From contig JAKBQK010000401.1 of NCBI GenBank assembly GCA_021835265.1, positions 1 through 25,361 of the forward strand: a stretch of 25,361 bases of DNA, given 5' to 3'. The stretch is from Thermoplasmata archaeon. Lineage in GTDB: Archaea > Thermoplasmatota > Thermoplasmata > Thermoplasmatales > Thermoplasmataceae. Position 1 is the stretch's first letter. Each line of letters opens with the position of its first letter. This document shows positions 1-7,599 of the stretch, piece after piece. Below the pieces are notes generated by a model, which was not told where the DNA came from, made no database searches, and was given only the letters and a program-made list of their open reading frames with translations. Made by a program: the position numbers and the translations under genes.

Positions 1-31
1 GAAAAATGGAAAATTCAGGATGGCAGTCTTT
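1..31 (+). repeat. Inverted copy of part of the adjacent helicase gene (left arm)
   Basis: Bases 1-31 equal the reverse complement of 1229-1259 at 30 of 31 positions; the only difference is at position 23. Read on the plus strand it encodes EKWKIQDGSL. The helicase interior, on the minus strand, encodes EKWKIQDDSL. Identity stops abruptly at position 32. The copy supplies the stop codon (15-17) and the last few codons of the helicase frame, so the helicase is cut by an inverted duplication junction or by a fold-back assembly or amplification chimera at the edge of the sequence. A match this long is far beyond chance in 25 kb. Confidence 0.9.
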
Positions 32-2414
32 GGTCAAGAATTCTAAGATACTGGGATTTCTTTTCTAAAGCTTCTTGACGGCTGATGTCTGGAGCAACAA
101 TTTGCTCAAGCTGCTCAATTTTTTCATGGAATACAATAACTTTCTTGTTATTATGTATGGCCTTGCTAAGCAAATAGTAATATGCACCTTTCCTAGACTC
201 GGAATTGTATAAGACCTCTCTTCGTTCTCTAACCAACTTGAAATATTGCCCTATAGCGGCATCAGCATCTTTGTCTGATTTGAGAATAATTCTTAGTTTT
301 TGGTCTAGTGAATCTCCTTTCATGAGGTCTATTCTATTTCCGTATCTTTCATCAATCTTTTCAAGAACCGACTTCAACTGTCTATTTAATGAATCATATT
401 TTCTTTGTTCAACTTCATTAAGATCGACAGCAATGTAGTCTACAGTGAACTCAGATATTAGTTTTTCATTCAGAGCTTTATTGTAGCTTAACTCGTAAAA
501 CACAGGTCCAAGGTTATTTTCTAGTACTAAATCGTAGCTTGCATCTTCATCAGAAATTTCTTTTTCAATGTTCCTTTCTAATGGGGTGGCAGAGAGACCC
601 AAAGATGCTTCATGGCGACATTCAAATATCTTCTGGAATTTGCTTCCAGTATATCTATGACACTCGTCAGCCACTAGAAGGTGTTTTGTTTCTACATTAA
701 TTTTTTCAATTTCGCGTTTAAGAAAATCAGATTGAATTGCTGAGTTTACTATCAAGATTTGAACTTTTACATCCGGTGAACTAAGCAAATCTTTAAATCC
801 ATCACCTCGCAATCCAATTTGTAAGGAAGGAATTGCTAGATATTTTGAAAGTTCTCTAGCCCATTGATACATTAGGACTCTAGTTGGAACTATGATTGAG
901 ATTTTGGCGTTAGGGTTCACCTCCAGATACCTCTTGATTCCTAAAATTGCCATTACGGTTTTACCCGCACCCGTTACGACTGAAATAATTCCACTAAATG
1001 GAAGATGTTCTTTTACACCAATTCCATTTTCCCATTGGCGTAAAGCTTCGCTTTGCCAATCAAATGGATTGAAATCAGTGGGAAGCGTGTATGGTAATCC
1101 CGAGTGACAAAGTATATCTAATGATGATTTGTCAAATTTTGTTTTGTTAGCTTCTAAAATTCTTTTAACTTCTTTAAAATCTTTAGCTTTTTCAATCTCC
1201 ATAAGGGTCTTTAGACTTCTTACACTTAAAAGACTGTCATCCTGAATTTTCCATTTTTCTTTAACTTCTGACCGCAAAACAGATCTTTTGGTCAAGATCT
1301 TATCTTCTTGAACAGCTTGGATTCTGCCATTGGAGTCTTCAATTTTAGCTCCTTTAGGTTTGGTCTTAAACAGCATTTTGTGTATGTTCTTAAGGTACCA
1401 AGCATCCTTTCCAATTCCTCGAGTTTGCCTATATATATAGTACTTTGACATAAGTGCTTTTAACTTTACATCTTCCAACTCGCTCTCGAGAATCAGTTCA
1501 TTATGGCCTATATACTTAATAATCTGCTCTACTTCGTAGACTAAATCGGCTTTTTTCAACCCAGCTCTTCTCGAGGAAAATCGCTCCCCTCTTTCATACA
1601 CATTCTTTGAAGGACTTTTAAGGGCATCCATATAAACTAACAATTTCAATATCTCTCTAAGTGAACGTCTAGACCCTTCGGATGCAATATTGAAGTCATA
1701 TCCGCCTCTCCTTTTCTCTACCAACTTAGCCCCATTATCAGTTTTCTCTATTATCTCTGAGAGTAAATCAAATATATCTTTCCCAGAATATGTCGCTCTT
1801 TTAGTACTGTTAAATAGTTTAAGGATGTCTTCGATTGCTTCCAAGCCATTTGGTACCCTTAGCTGGAATCCCCAACTTCTTCTAATATTGTCATAAACAA
1901 GCTGGGAGAAACTGTAACTTTGTTCGCCTCTTAGCCATTTAACCCCAGTTAGGCATAATTTTATTGATACATACCCTTGAATGCAATTTGTGCACCCAGG
2001 AACCGGCTCTTCGGCACCGTCTTGTAAGTGATTGCTGCAGATGTTTCCCTTGTAAGGCTTACATTCAGGACAACCTTCAACTGGTTTTGGTTCCTTTCCT
2101 TTTTTTTTCTTATTGTGTTTTTTGCAAACAAACCCTTTGTTTTTAATTATAAACCCACATCTAACTAGGTTTTCAACAGTTTTCGTGATCATGCTAAAAT
2201 CATATCGTGAACAATCTAGACAATCAGATAATGGCTTCTTAATACCTTCAGATTTATGCTTCGAGCAAACCCGTGGCTTTTCTGGAAGTATGTTTTCATG
2301 GCAGATCCTCAAGTATCTCTCATACTCAATCGAATCGAGTGCCAAGTTCAGATATTTTCTATATTGATCTTGTCCAAAAGGCATAGGATAAATAACGGGA
2401 AATCGTTTTGCCAT
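15..2414 (-). CDS. SF2 DEAD/DEAH-type helicase with three CxxH/CxxC modules, C-terminally truncated
   Basis: This is a 799-residue protein. The helicase core shows Walker A VTGAGKT (about residues 480-487), Walker B with DECH (about 581-585), the SAT motif in GLSATP (about 606-611) and a motif IV-like KVIVFHE (about 758-764). It then stops, without motifs V and VI (the QxxGRxxR region) that complete RecA-like domain 2, so ATPase and helicase function is probably lost in this copy. The final codons lie in an inverted copy of the gene's own interior. The N-terminus holds three repeats: C50-x2-H53 with C65-x2-C68, C97-x2-H100 with C115-x2-C118, and C126-x2-H129 with C141-x2-C144, which are likely zinc-binding. 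It lies 29 bases after the GD.WP-repeat gene and is probably cotranscribed. The role is inferred as the DNA or RNA motor of a defence system. The family is sure; the exact system is not. Confidence 0.85.
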   Translation of the reverse strand: MAKRFPVIYPMPFGQDQYRKYLNLALDSIEYERYLRICHENILPEKPRVCSKHKSEGIKKPLSDCLDCSRYDFSMITKTVENLVRCGFIIKNKGFVCKKHNKKKKGKEPKPVEGCPECKPYKGNICSNHLQDGAEEPVPGCTNCIQGYVSIKLCLTGVKWLRGEQSYSFSQLVYDNIRRSWGFQLRVPNGLEAIEDILKLFNSTKRATYSGKDIFDLLSEIIEKTDNGAKLVEKRRGGYDFNIASEGSRRSLREILKLLVYMDALKSPSKNVYERGERFSSRRAGLKKADLVYEVEQIIKYIGHNELILESELEDVKLKALMSKYYIYRQTRGIGKDAWYLKNIHKMLFKTKPKGAKIEDSNGRIQAVQEDKILTKRSVLRSEVKEKWKIQDDSLLSVRSLKTLMEIEKAKDFKEVKRILEANKTKFDKSSLDILCHSGLPYTLPTDFNPFDWQSEALRQWENGIGVKEHLPFSGIISVVTGAGKTVMAILGIKRYLEVNPNAKISIIVPTRVLMYQWARELSKYLAIPSLQIGLRGDGFKDLLSSPDVKVQILIVNSAIQSDFLKREIEKINVETKHLLVADECHRYTGSKFQKIFECRHEASLGLSATPLERNIEKEISDEDASYDLVLENNLGPVFYELSYNKALNEKLISEFTVDYIAVDLNEVEQRKYDSLNRQLKSVLEKIDERYGNRIDLMKGDSLDQKLRIILKSDKDADAAIGQYFKLVRERREVLYNSESRKGAYYYLLSKAIHNNKKVIVFHEKIEQLEQIVAPDISRQEALEKKSQYLRILDQRLPS
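1229..1259 (-). repeat. Inverted repeat, right arm (inside helicase gene)
   Basis: This is the partner of 1-31, lying in the helicase coding sequence at about residues 386-395, upstream of the ATPase core. In the normal gene it encodes EKWKIQDDSL. The arms are about 1.2 kb apart in opposite orientation. Confidence 0.9.
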
Positions 2415-2443
2415 AGTTCACTCACTTTTTGTAGATGGCTAAC

Positions 2444-3274
2444 CTACTCATCTCCTTCATCTTCGGATCCTTTCCCGAAAATTGCGCCAAAAGAAAAATG
2501 AGTTCGAGGAGGTAAACCAGAATCAAAATCTTCAATCTTTCCTAAATAGATTGGCATTGTGCCTGTCTCGTCAATCCTTAACTTAATGGCCCTTAGTAAA
2601 ATATTGTTATCTTTTAGCACATCAAGATCTTTTTTGAGTTTAGAACTGATTACGTTCGACCATTTTGGTGAAGCACCATTAATTTCCAAATTCATCCATA
2701 TATGCCCAAATTCTGTAAAATAAATCCTTCCTGCTCTAGGACGAATATCTCTAACTGCTTTACACAATTCTGAATATTTCTCAATAGATCGGAATTTAAT
2801 ACCCTTTTTTTCCCAATATAGATAGTCATTGTTGCCGTCTCTATTCCATACAGCAAACTCCTCTCCATGTTTAAAGTTTAATCCAGGCCAAATACTCCCT
2901 ATTTCTAGCTGTTTTGGATTCAAATCAAAGCCTTTAAAATTAAAGTCACCTTCTAATTTGCCCAGATATAAAGGAGTGGAAGAATAGTCATCGTCTATGA
3001 GTTTAGTTATAACTTCCCTGTGCGGAGTTATCCGAAAACTCCCTCTTGAATCTCGCTTATGTTGAATCATCGAACTAATCAAATCTTTTGGAATAGCATC
3101 TGCAAAATGAACAAAGTCCATTCTGTTCCAGGACATCTTTAGACCACTTCCTTGTTTAGAAACTGAATACTTTGATCCTCTGTATGGGAGAGGCCATGGG
3201 TCGCCAGGTACTACCTTAACTGGGCTCTCATCACTTGAAGGTACTGTAACAGGGGTTTCAATCAGAGTTGCCAT
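2444..3274 (-). CDS. GD.WP/SFRIT repeat protein B, function unknown
   Basis: This is a 276-residue protein. I start it at the ATG at 3274, where a GGAGG Shine-Dalgarno sits at 3281-3285 with six bases of spacing; an upstream in-frame ATG at 3295 has no such site. It contains two copies of a repeat also found in the upstream gene. Copy one runs from PGDPWP (23-28) through RGSFRIT (77-83) and EVITKL (87-92) to LYLGKL (102-107). Copy two is diverged: IGSIWP (125-130), GRIYFTEFG (182-190) and IYLGKI (242-247). No catalytic motif, signal peptide or membrane segment is visible. It overlaps the end of its paralogue upstream, so the pair arose by tandem duplication and is likely translated together. 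I do not recognise the family. The regular Trp, Tyr, Gly and Phe spacing suggests beta-rich binding modules, which is inference. Confidence 0.8.
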   Translation of the reverse strand: MATLIETPVTVPSSDESPVKVVPGDPWPLPYRGSKYSVSKQGSGLKMSWNRMDFVHFADAIPKDLISSMIQHKRDSRGSFRITPHREVITKLIDDDYSSTPLYLGKLEGDFNFKGFDLNPKQLEIGSIWPGLNFKHGEEFAVWNRDGNNDYLYWEKKGIKFRSIEKYSELCKAVRDIRPRAGRIYFTEFGHIWMNLEINGASPKWSNVISSKLKKDLDVLKDNNILLRAIKLRIDETGTMPIYLGKIEDFDSGLPPRTHFSFGAIFGKGSEDEGDE

Positions 3275-4094
3275 TTTGGTCCTCCGGATCGTCATGAATC
3301 TGATACGTATCCTTTACAACTCTGTTTGTTAAAAACTCGCTTTTCTTGTTTTGACTAAACGCCTCAACAAAGTCAAATATTTTCTTTCTTTCCTCTGCGG
3401 ATAATGGAGAGGAAAGGTCAACTGGCTCTTTTAGAGTAACACCTTCATTAAATTTCCCAACGTAAACAGGCAACATCTCTGTTGCATCAACCTTTATGCT
3501 TACCAGATGCTGCTGGACATTTGAAAAAGACTTCAATTGCTCCTTTAAGTTATTTGAAAGTGGTTGTTTAGGTATTAAGGTAATAACATATCCATTCTCT
3601 GTTATTCTGAAGGAACCACCGTCAGGTTTAAACTTGTTCAAAATGTCAAGTAAGCTTTCGGGGAATGGATTTTCTGCCTCCTGTCTCGCGCCATCTGGGT
3701 TACTCCACCAGACATTATTTTTTAAAAAGGAATATCTGGCTCCATCATAAAAACCTGGCCACAAATCACCTGGATTTATATTAACAGGAGATATGTTTAC
3801 TTCATCTTCGAACAAAAACTGCTCGTCCATTTCACAAACGAAAATTGATTTCCAACTGTTTTCTTCATCCAACTTGGTCAGAACATCCCCCGTTTCCGTG
3901 ATACGAAAACTTCCTCCTTCTTGTCTCATGTCAAGAAGATGTTTTAAGACCGATTCATGCCCTGCCTTAACGTAAATCTTAAAACCATCCTTTCTTGATT
4001 GCCACCAAGTTCGACCATCTTTATCAAAGTGGTATTTTGTCCCTCTGTAATGGTATGGCCAGATATCTCCCGCTTCGAGTATCCCATCAACCAA
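3258..4094 (-). CDS. GD.WP/SFRIT repeat protein A, function unknown
   Basis: This is a 278-residue protein starting at TTG (4094), supported by an AGGGG ribosome site at 4101-4106. It has two clear repeats. Repeat one has GDIWPYHYRGTKY (9-21), GGSFRITETGDVLTKL (60-75) and a CEMDE stretch. Repeat two has GDLWPGFYDGARY (109-121), GGSFRITENGYVIT (159-172) and VYVGKF (210-215). The same repeat occurs twice more in the next gene. Each unit is about 100-120 residues: GD.WP, a WW or aromatic segment, a helix-like stretch, SFRIT, and a terminal Y.GK strand. The C-terminal 50 residues are charged. The gene overlaps its downstream paralogue and is followed by the SF2 helicase, which suggests a three-gene operon. 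No known family is recognised; a recognition or scaffold part of a defence complex is a guess from position. Confidence 0.8.
   Translation of the reverse strand: MVDGILEAGDIWPYHYRGTKYHFDKDGRTWWQSRKDGFKIYVKAGHESVLKHLLDMRQEGGSFRITETGDVLTKLDEENSWKSIFVCEMDEQFLFEDEVNISPVNINPGDLWPGFYDGARYSFLKNNVWWSNPDGARQEAENPFPESLLDILNKFKPDGGSFRITENGYVITLIPKQPLSNNLKEQLKSFSNVQQHLVSIKVDATEMLPVYVGKFNEGVTLKEPVDLSSPLSAEERKKIFDFVEAFSQNKKSEFLTNRVVKDTYQIHDDPEDQNGNSD
3281..3285 (-). promoter_or_regulatory. Shine-Dalgarno GGAGG deciding the start of repeat protein B
   Basis: The minus strand reads GGAGG, six bases, then ATG at 3274. It lies inside the 3' end of the upstream paralogue and favours the internal ATG over the one at 3295. 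Confidence 0.6.
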
Positions 4095-4122
4095 ATATAT
4101 CCCCTAAAGGATAACTTAGTTT

Positions 4123-4130
4123 TCTATTTA
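4123..4130 (-). promoter_or_regulatory. Possible TATA box for repeat-protein/helicase operon
   Basis: The minus strand reads TAAATAGA, about 30 bases before the TTG at 4094, in the 90-base gap after the 210-residue gene. The predicted transcript start would fall only a few bases before the TTG, leaving little room for the AGGGG ribosome site, so the operon could instead be read through from the gene upstream. Confidence 0.3.
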
Positions 4131-4184
4131 AGTGTGTCGATAGCCTCACATTTATACTCATACCCAACGCAATAAAGGAAATTA

Positions 4185-4817
4185 TCAAGTAACTGGAATG
4201 TACTTGTTAAGAATTAATTTATTTTCCTTGAACCACTCCTGCATAAAAGTGTAAAATCCGTTGTCAATAGGGTGTTTCCGTAACATTCCAGAACCGTAAG
4301 CTCTGAGAAAAAAACTGCCTAATCCCATATGTTTAGCTAATATCGTCAACCTTGCTTTTAGAACTCTCAATCTTTCATACCAAATATCTCCAGGATCGGA
4401 AGACATAATTTTTCTAAGCATTTCGCTTGTTGGTCTAGGCCCTAGTCTGTAGTACGCACTTAAAAAAATCAAAAGGTCCAAGTCAGAGGTACGAGAGTCA
4501 ATTTGAATTAACAGTCGGTTCATATACGTATCAAATTTGTTGTAATCCCATGTTGACAGGAAATCCTTAACAGGGGGAACGACTTCACGTTTTCTCTTTA
4601 ATAGAGAAAAGTTTGATATATCATAAGTATAGGCAAACAGAGTTTCAAAATCATATTCAGAGTAGATCTTCTCTATTAACTTTGTCAAAAAGTCATTAGG
4701 ACTGATCCCTCTTTTAAGTGTGGTTTCTATAATTGCCTCTGGAACCAAAATATAAATCCCATAGGATTTGCCATCTAGATCTTTTAGGCTCACAGTTACA
4801 TACATTAATATCAACAT
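4185..4817 (-). CDS. Hypothetical protein, 210 residues
   Basis: This is a soluble protein with no motif I recognise. It has a hydrophobic beta-rich N-terminus (YVTVSLKDLDGKSYGIYI), a charged middle with KRKREVVPP, and a predicted helical C-terminal half rich in Leu, Arg and Tyr (for example RLRVLKARLTILAKHMGLG). The start could be the ATG at 4817 or the in-frame ATG at 4805 that begins MYVTV; neither has a strong ribosome site. It points the same way as the three genes after it, 90 bases away, and may be the first gene of that set. The function is unknown. Confidence 0.65.
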   Translation of the reverse strand: MLILMYVTVSLKDLDGKSYGIYILVPEAIIETTLKRGISPNDFLTKLIEKIYSEYDFETLFAYTYDISNFSLLKRKREVVPPVKDFLSTWDYNKFDTYMNRLLIQIDSRTSDLDLLIFLSAYYRLGPRPTSEMLRKIMSSDPGDIWYERLRVLKARLTILAKHMGLGSFFLRAYGSGMLRKHPIDNGFYTFMQEWFKENKLILNKYIPVT

Positions 4818-5231
4818 AAATATTGTTTCTTACCATTTCACTCTTTTTCATCATTCAAAGTTAACGTTAAAATAATTTATAACTTCTTCAGTAAAGGAAA
4901 TGACGTAATTTTTCTGATAAGAGCTCTCTTTAAATTGTTGAATAAATAAACAAACGAAGTTTATTTGAGATCTGATACACTCTTATTCCCCTGATAAGGC
5001 ATGCCTGACTTGTAAACAGATCAATTGAGTTATCTGATGTAGAGTATTTAATGATTTTATAGCTTGAAGATATCGATGAATCAGAGCGTAAGGACAAAGG
5101 CAAAAGAAAAAATAACTATCAAAGCGGGAATGCTATGAAACCATCAACTGACTCGTTGGATAAAGAGATATTTATTAAGTATACCAAGAACACGAACTGT
5201 TTTGAACTCAGCTTTCTCCGAATCGACAAAG
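4818..5231. other. Intergenic stretch, no convincing gene
   Basis: These 414 AT-rich bases lie between the methyltransferase stop and the 210-residue gene. A TATA-like TTATAAAT on the minus strand near 4877-4884 could serve the latter. A 34-codon plus-strand frame from 5135 runs into the methyltransferase end and is not supported. I see nothing else. Confidence 0.5.
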
Positions 5232-6197
5232 CTATATGATATCACTGGAGTTTCTTTTCCTTTTCAATATTACATTACTTCTACCAAATCTACCTATCGA
5301 TCCATGAATATAACTTTCATTAGCTTCGATAGAAAGCCATTGTCTTCCCAAAGTCTCGGCTGCATATCCTGTCGTATTGCTTCCAGCGAATGGATCCATT
5401 ACTAAATCGCCTGGTTCTGTTAGAAATTCTATGAAGAATTTAGCAAGAAAATGTGGCATTCTGGCAGGATGCGGGTCCAAATTTTTACTTTTGCAATATT
5501 TCAGATATTCACTGCTAGACTCTGTATTAGAAATGATTAGCACATTTGAAGGGATAGCACCACCATTATTCTGTAAGAATGATTTTGAACCTATGCGATG
5601 CTCTGATGGACGTTTTCCAGAATTGTATTTCTGGCTTTCCAGAAGTTTCTTCATAGAAGGACTGTATTCTGTGAGAACGTTCCTATTGTTTGCTTTGGGA
5701 TATGAGCTAGGAGACATCCACCAAGCATTAGTAAACGCATCCTTGACTCGGATTCTGTCAACATTTACCCATTGAGTAGGACCCGGTAGTCTCGCAGGGT
5801 TATAACATACAAACTGCTCACAAAGTTTCAGTTTTCCTTTGTCAAGGAAACTCAGCAGAGTTTTGATCGGCAATGTAGACATAGTGGGATTTCCTTTTTC
5901 CCAGGCATTGCCAATTTCTAGAACAATTGAACCGTCGGTTGTCAAAAATTCCTTTAGAATAACGGCTAGACTTGAAATCATCTCGATATATTCTTTGCCG
6001 ATTTCATTTCCATATTTCTTTTTTCGATTTAACGGAAAAGGTGGTGATGTGAGTATAAGATTCACTTTACCAAGTAATTCTGAGGCATGATAAGAGTTTA
6101 CAAATTCTTCAATTCTAGACAAATACATTTTCCCAAACTTCGTTCTATAGTATTCTCTAACGTTGTCGTTTTTGTATATTTGTTTATTGTTAAGCAC
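5232..6197 (-). CDS. DNA amino-methyltransferase, beta order (N4-cytosine or N6-adenine)
   Basis: This 321-residue enzyme would transfer a methyl group from S-adenosylmethionine to an exocyclic amino group of DNA. The catalytic motif IV is TSPPF (50-54), and the AdoMet-binding motif I is DPFAGSNTTG (about 267-276). Motif IV before motif I is the beta-class order of the N6_N4_Mtase fold. SPP(Y/F) is commoner in N4-cytosine enzymes than DPPY, so m4C is the better guess. A central variable region (about 120-230) would hold target recognition. Length is normal for a solitary enzyme. The start is GTG (6197), 21 bases after the small RHH-like gene, so the two are probably one transcript. No restriction nuclease adjoins it. 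It may supply a second mark to the island; its target is unknown. Confidence 0.88.
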   Translation of the reverse strand: MLNNKQIYKNDNVREYYRTKFGKMYLSRIEEFVNSYHASELLGKVNLILTSPPFPLNRKKKYGNEIGKEYIEMISSLAVILKEFLTTDGSIVLEIGNAWEKGNPTMSTLPIKTLLSFLDKGKLKLCEQFVCYNPARLPGPTQWVNVDRIRVKDAFTNAWWMSPSSYPKANNRNVLTEYSPSMKKLLESQKYNSGKRPSEHRIGSKSFLQNNGGAIPSNVLIISNTESSSEYLKYCKSKNLDPHPARMPHFLAKFFIEFLTEPGDLVMDPFAGSNTTGYAAETLGRQWLSIEANESYIHGSIGRFGRSNVILKRKRNSSDII

Positions 6198-6218
6198 TTT
6201 AAGAAACCCTTCTAAATA

Positions 6219-6377
6219 CTATCTGAACCCTTTGTATAATCCATGTAAAATATTAGTGCCTTTTCGAATCCCTGACTTACTTTTTTTCATAGAACCTGTT
6301 TTATCTAGCACAAAAAGGAGCCTCTTATTCCAGGCAACTGGATCAATGTTGATAGAAGTCTTATGCTTTCCAGCCAT
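6219..6377 (-). CDS. Small ribbon-helix-helix-like protein, 52 residues
   Basis: The frame runs from the ATG at 6377 to the TAG at 6219 and encodes MAGKHKTSINIDPVAWNKR followed by a basic helical stretch. A KTSINID strand followed by a helix beginning PVAW is typical of the N-terminus of archaeal RHH DNA-binding proteins such as MetJ/Arc types. The second helix is basic and short, so this could be a full small regulator or a degenerate one. A TATA-like AAAATATA lies 22-29 bases before the ATG, which predicts a leaderless message. The stop is 21 bases before the methyltransferase GTG. It probably regulates the pair; that is inference. Confidence 0.55.
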   Translation of the reverse strand: MAGKHKTSINIDPVAWNKRLLFVLDKTGSMKKSKSGIRKGTNILHGLYKGFR

Positions 6378-6398
6378 TATGGTAATATGGTATCATAG

Positions 6399-6406
6399 TA
6401 TATTTT
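6399..6406 (-). promoter_or_regulatory. TATA box for the RHH-methyltransferase pair
   Basis: The minus strand reads AAAATATA, centred about 26 bases before the ATG at 6377. Archaeal transcription normally starts about 25 bases after the TATA box, so the message would begin at the start codon. Confidence 0.5.
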
Positions 6407-6695
6407 AGTATTGAATTCATAAAATTTAACGAATATCAAAACTCTGATAAAAAGCTTAAGGCGAGGGACATTGTCAAAAACTAGTTGATTAATCTCTTGA
6501 TTCCGGTATAACCGAAATCATGAAATATAATTTAGACACACTATCACTTGCGACTGAAGAAGGCGCCTTTTACGGAGTTCAAGAGAATATAAACATCTCT
6601 TGACGACTTCTCCCCGCTGGGCACTTCCCCCATATTCATGATCAATAACATGCCATGATGGATATTGAATTGAGGGAACAGGATCTCTAAGATAA

Positions 6696-6876
6696 ATGAA
6701 TCCCATTTGCCTGCAATGTCATTCATAAAACGTTGCGAAGAATGGGGTCTGTCTCAGGAAGTTGGATAATGGAACAGTATTCAGGATACAGAGATATCTG
6801 TCAGGACTGCGGGTATTCATTTGTAGCAAGGCCTAAAACCTCCGAAGTATGGCTAAGGAAAGCATTATCCAGATGA
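6696..6876 (+). pseudogene. Transposase N-terminal zinc-ribbon fragment
   Basis: MNPICLQCHS is followed by an in-frame TAA at 6726, then NVAKNGV. A shifted frame from the ATG at 6769 gives MEQYSGYRDICQDCGYSF and ends at TGA 6874-6876. The paired CxxC halves form the zinc ribbon usual in such transposases. At least one nonsense change and one frameshift are present. Confidence 0.6.
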
Positions 6877-7133
6877 TATCAATGATGAAAGCATCTGGTT
6901 ACTTCGTATATGATGAGCATTATGTCCACATAGTCGATATAGAGAAATACGGGGCACTTCTCAAGGATTCTATTACTGGTAATTTCGTTGAGGATATCCT
7001 TGAAGACCTGACAGAGGATACAATCGTAACTTTCCTGTTCAAAGCGCTATCAAGGTTCATCATGCCTGATAGCCTGGATTATATTGTATTCACAACCACT
7101 GCTATTACAATAAATCCATACCAAAAGCTGTAG
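6849..7133 (+). pseudogene. Transposase central fragment
   Basis: This 94-codon frame carries SGYFVYDEHYVHI, ALLKDSITGNFVEDILEDL and FKALSRFIMPDSLDY. It is the central part of the same transposase as the pieces on either side. The reading frame is lost near 7080-7130, before the WQRCFFHIENG segment that continues in another frame. Confidence 0.6.
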
Positions 7134-7159
7134 TAGAAAATATACATATACGCATAAAG

Positions 7160-7590
7160 TGGCAGAGGTGTTTTTTCCACATAGAGAATGGTCTTGACGT
7201 AGCCAAGAGGATGATCAAGTTCATGTTCTTCCAGAATCAGAAGAATCTCAGAAATCTGGGGAAGAACAGCGATCCGATAGCAGGGGTCATCACAAGTAGG
7301 AATGAAAAGCAGATATTCCGCATCATGCTGGAAAAGATAACGAGCCTGTATGGTTATGATCCCATCATATCAAGTTTCCTGCCCTTTCTGAAAAGACACA
7401 GGAAAGATGTATTCCTGTATCCCACGGATCCAATGGTAGAGAAGACATCAGACATAGCGGAACAGCACTGCTCGATACAGTCGTGGTTATTCAAGCATCG
7501 GTTCAAGACAAAGGAAGGATTGCTGAGAACATTCTTCTGGTACAATCACTATCTATCAACCGGGAATCGACAGCGTCTGTTATATGCAAA
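7160..7590 (+). pseudogene. Transposase C-terminal fragment
   Basis: The open frame continues upstream of the ATG at 7211 (IENGLDVAKRMIKF) and runs through FLPFLKRHRKDVFL, EQHCSIQSWLFKHRFKTKEG and WYNHYLSTGN. It then reads on without a stop into the opposite-strand HerA gene, so the transposase end is missing. This marks the right boundary of the element near 7590. Confidence 0.6.
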
Positions 7591-7599
7591 CTTATTTGT

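Larger units (their letters stand above)
6552..7590 (+). mobile_element. Decayed insertion sequence with DDE-type transposase remnant
   Basis: A transposase can be followed on the plus strand only by changing frames. An N-terminal stretch (about 6552-6640, LRLKKAPFTEFKRI then a stop) is followed by a zinc-ribbon half ICLQCHS (6705-6725) interrupted by TAA at 6726. The second half is ICQDCGYSFVARP in another frame (from 6769). Then come 6849-7133 (SGYFVYDEHYVHI, the start of the catalytic domain) and, in a third frame, about 7160-7590, ending SIQSWLFKHRFKTKEGLL and FFWYNHYLSTG. The remnant is shorter than an intact element and I see no terminal repeats. It ends against the 3' end of HerA. I cannot assign an IS family. 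Confidence 0.75.

Noticed and set aside
5135..5239. 34-codon plus-strand frame with a weak ribosome site (MKPSTDSLDKEIF...)
   Set aside because: It runs into the opposite-strand methyltransferase end, has no recognisable relative and is short enough to be chance.
5377..5775. 132-codon plus-strand frame opposite the beta methyltransferase
   Set aside because: It is antisense to a gene with clear catalytic motifs and its composition looks like a shadow frame. The 144-codon frame at 8927-9361 opposite HerA, the 138-codon frame at 11523-11939 and the 129-codon frame at 20809-21198 were rejected for the same reason.
6518..6726. Two overlapping 60-62 codon minus-strand frames
   Set aside because: They lie antisense to the transposase N-terminal remnant, which is the better reading of this stretch (zinc ribbon on the plus strand).
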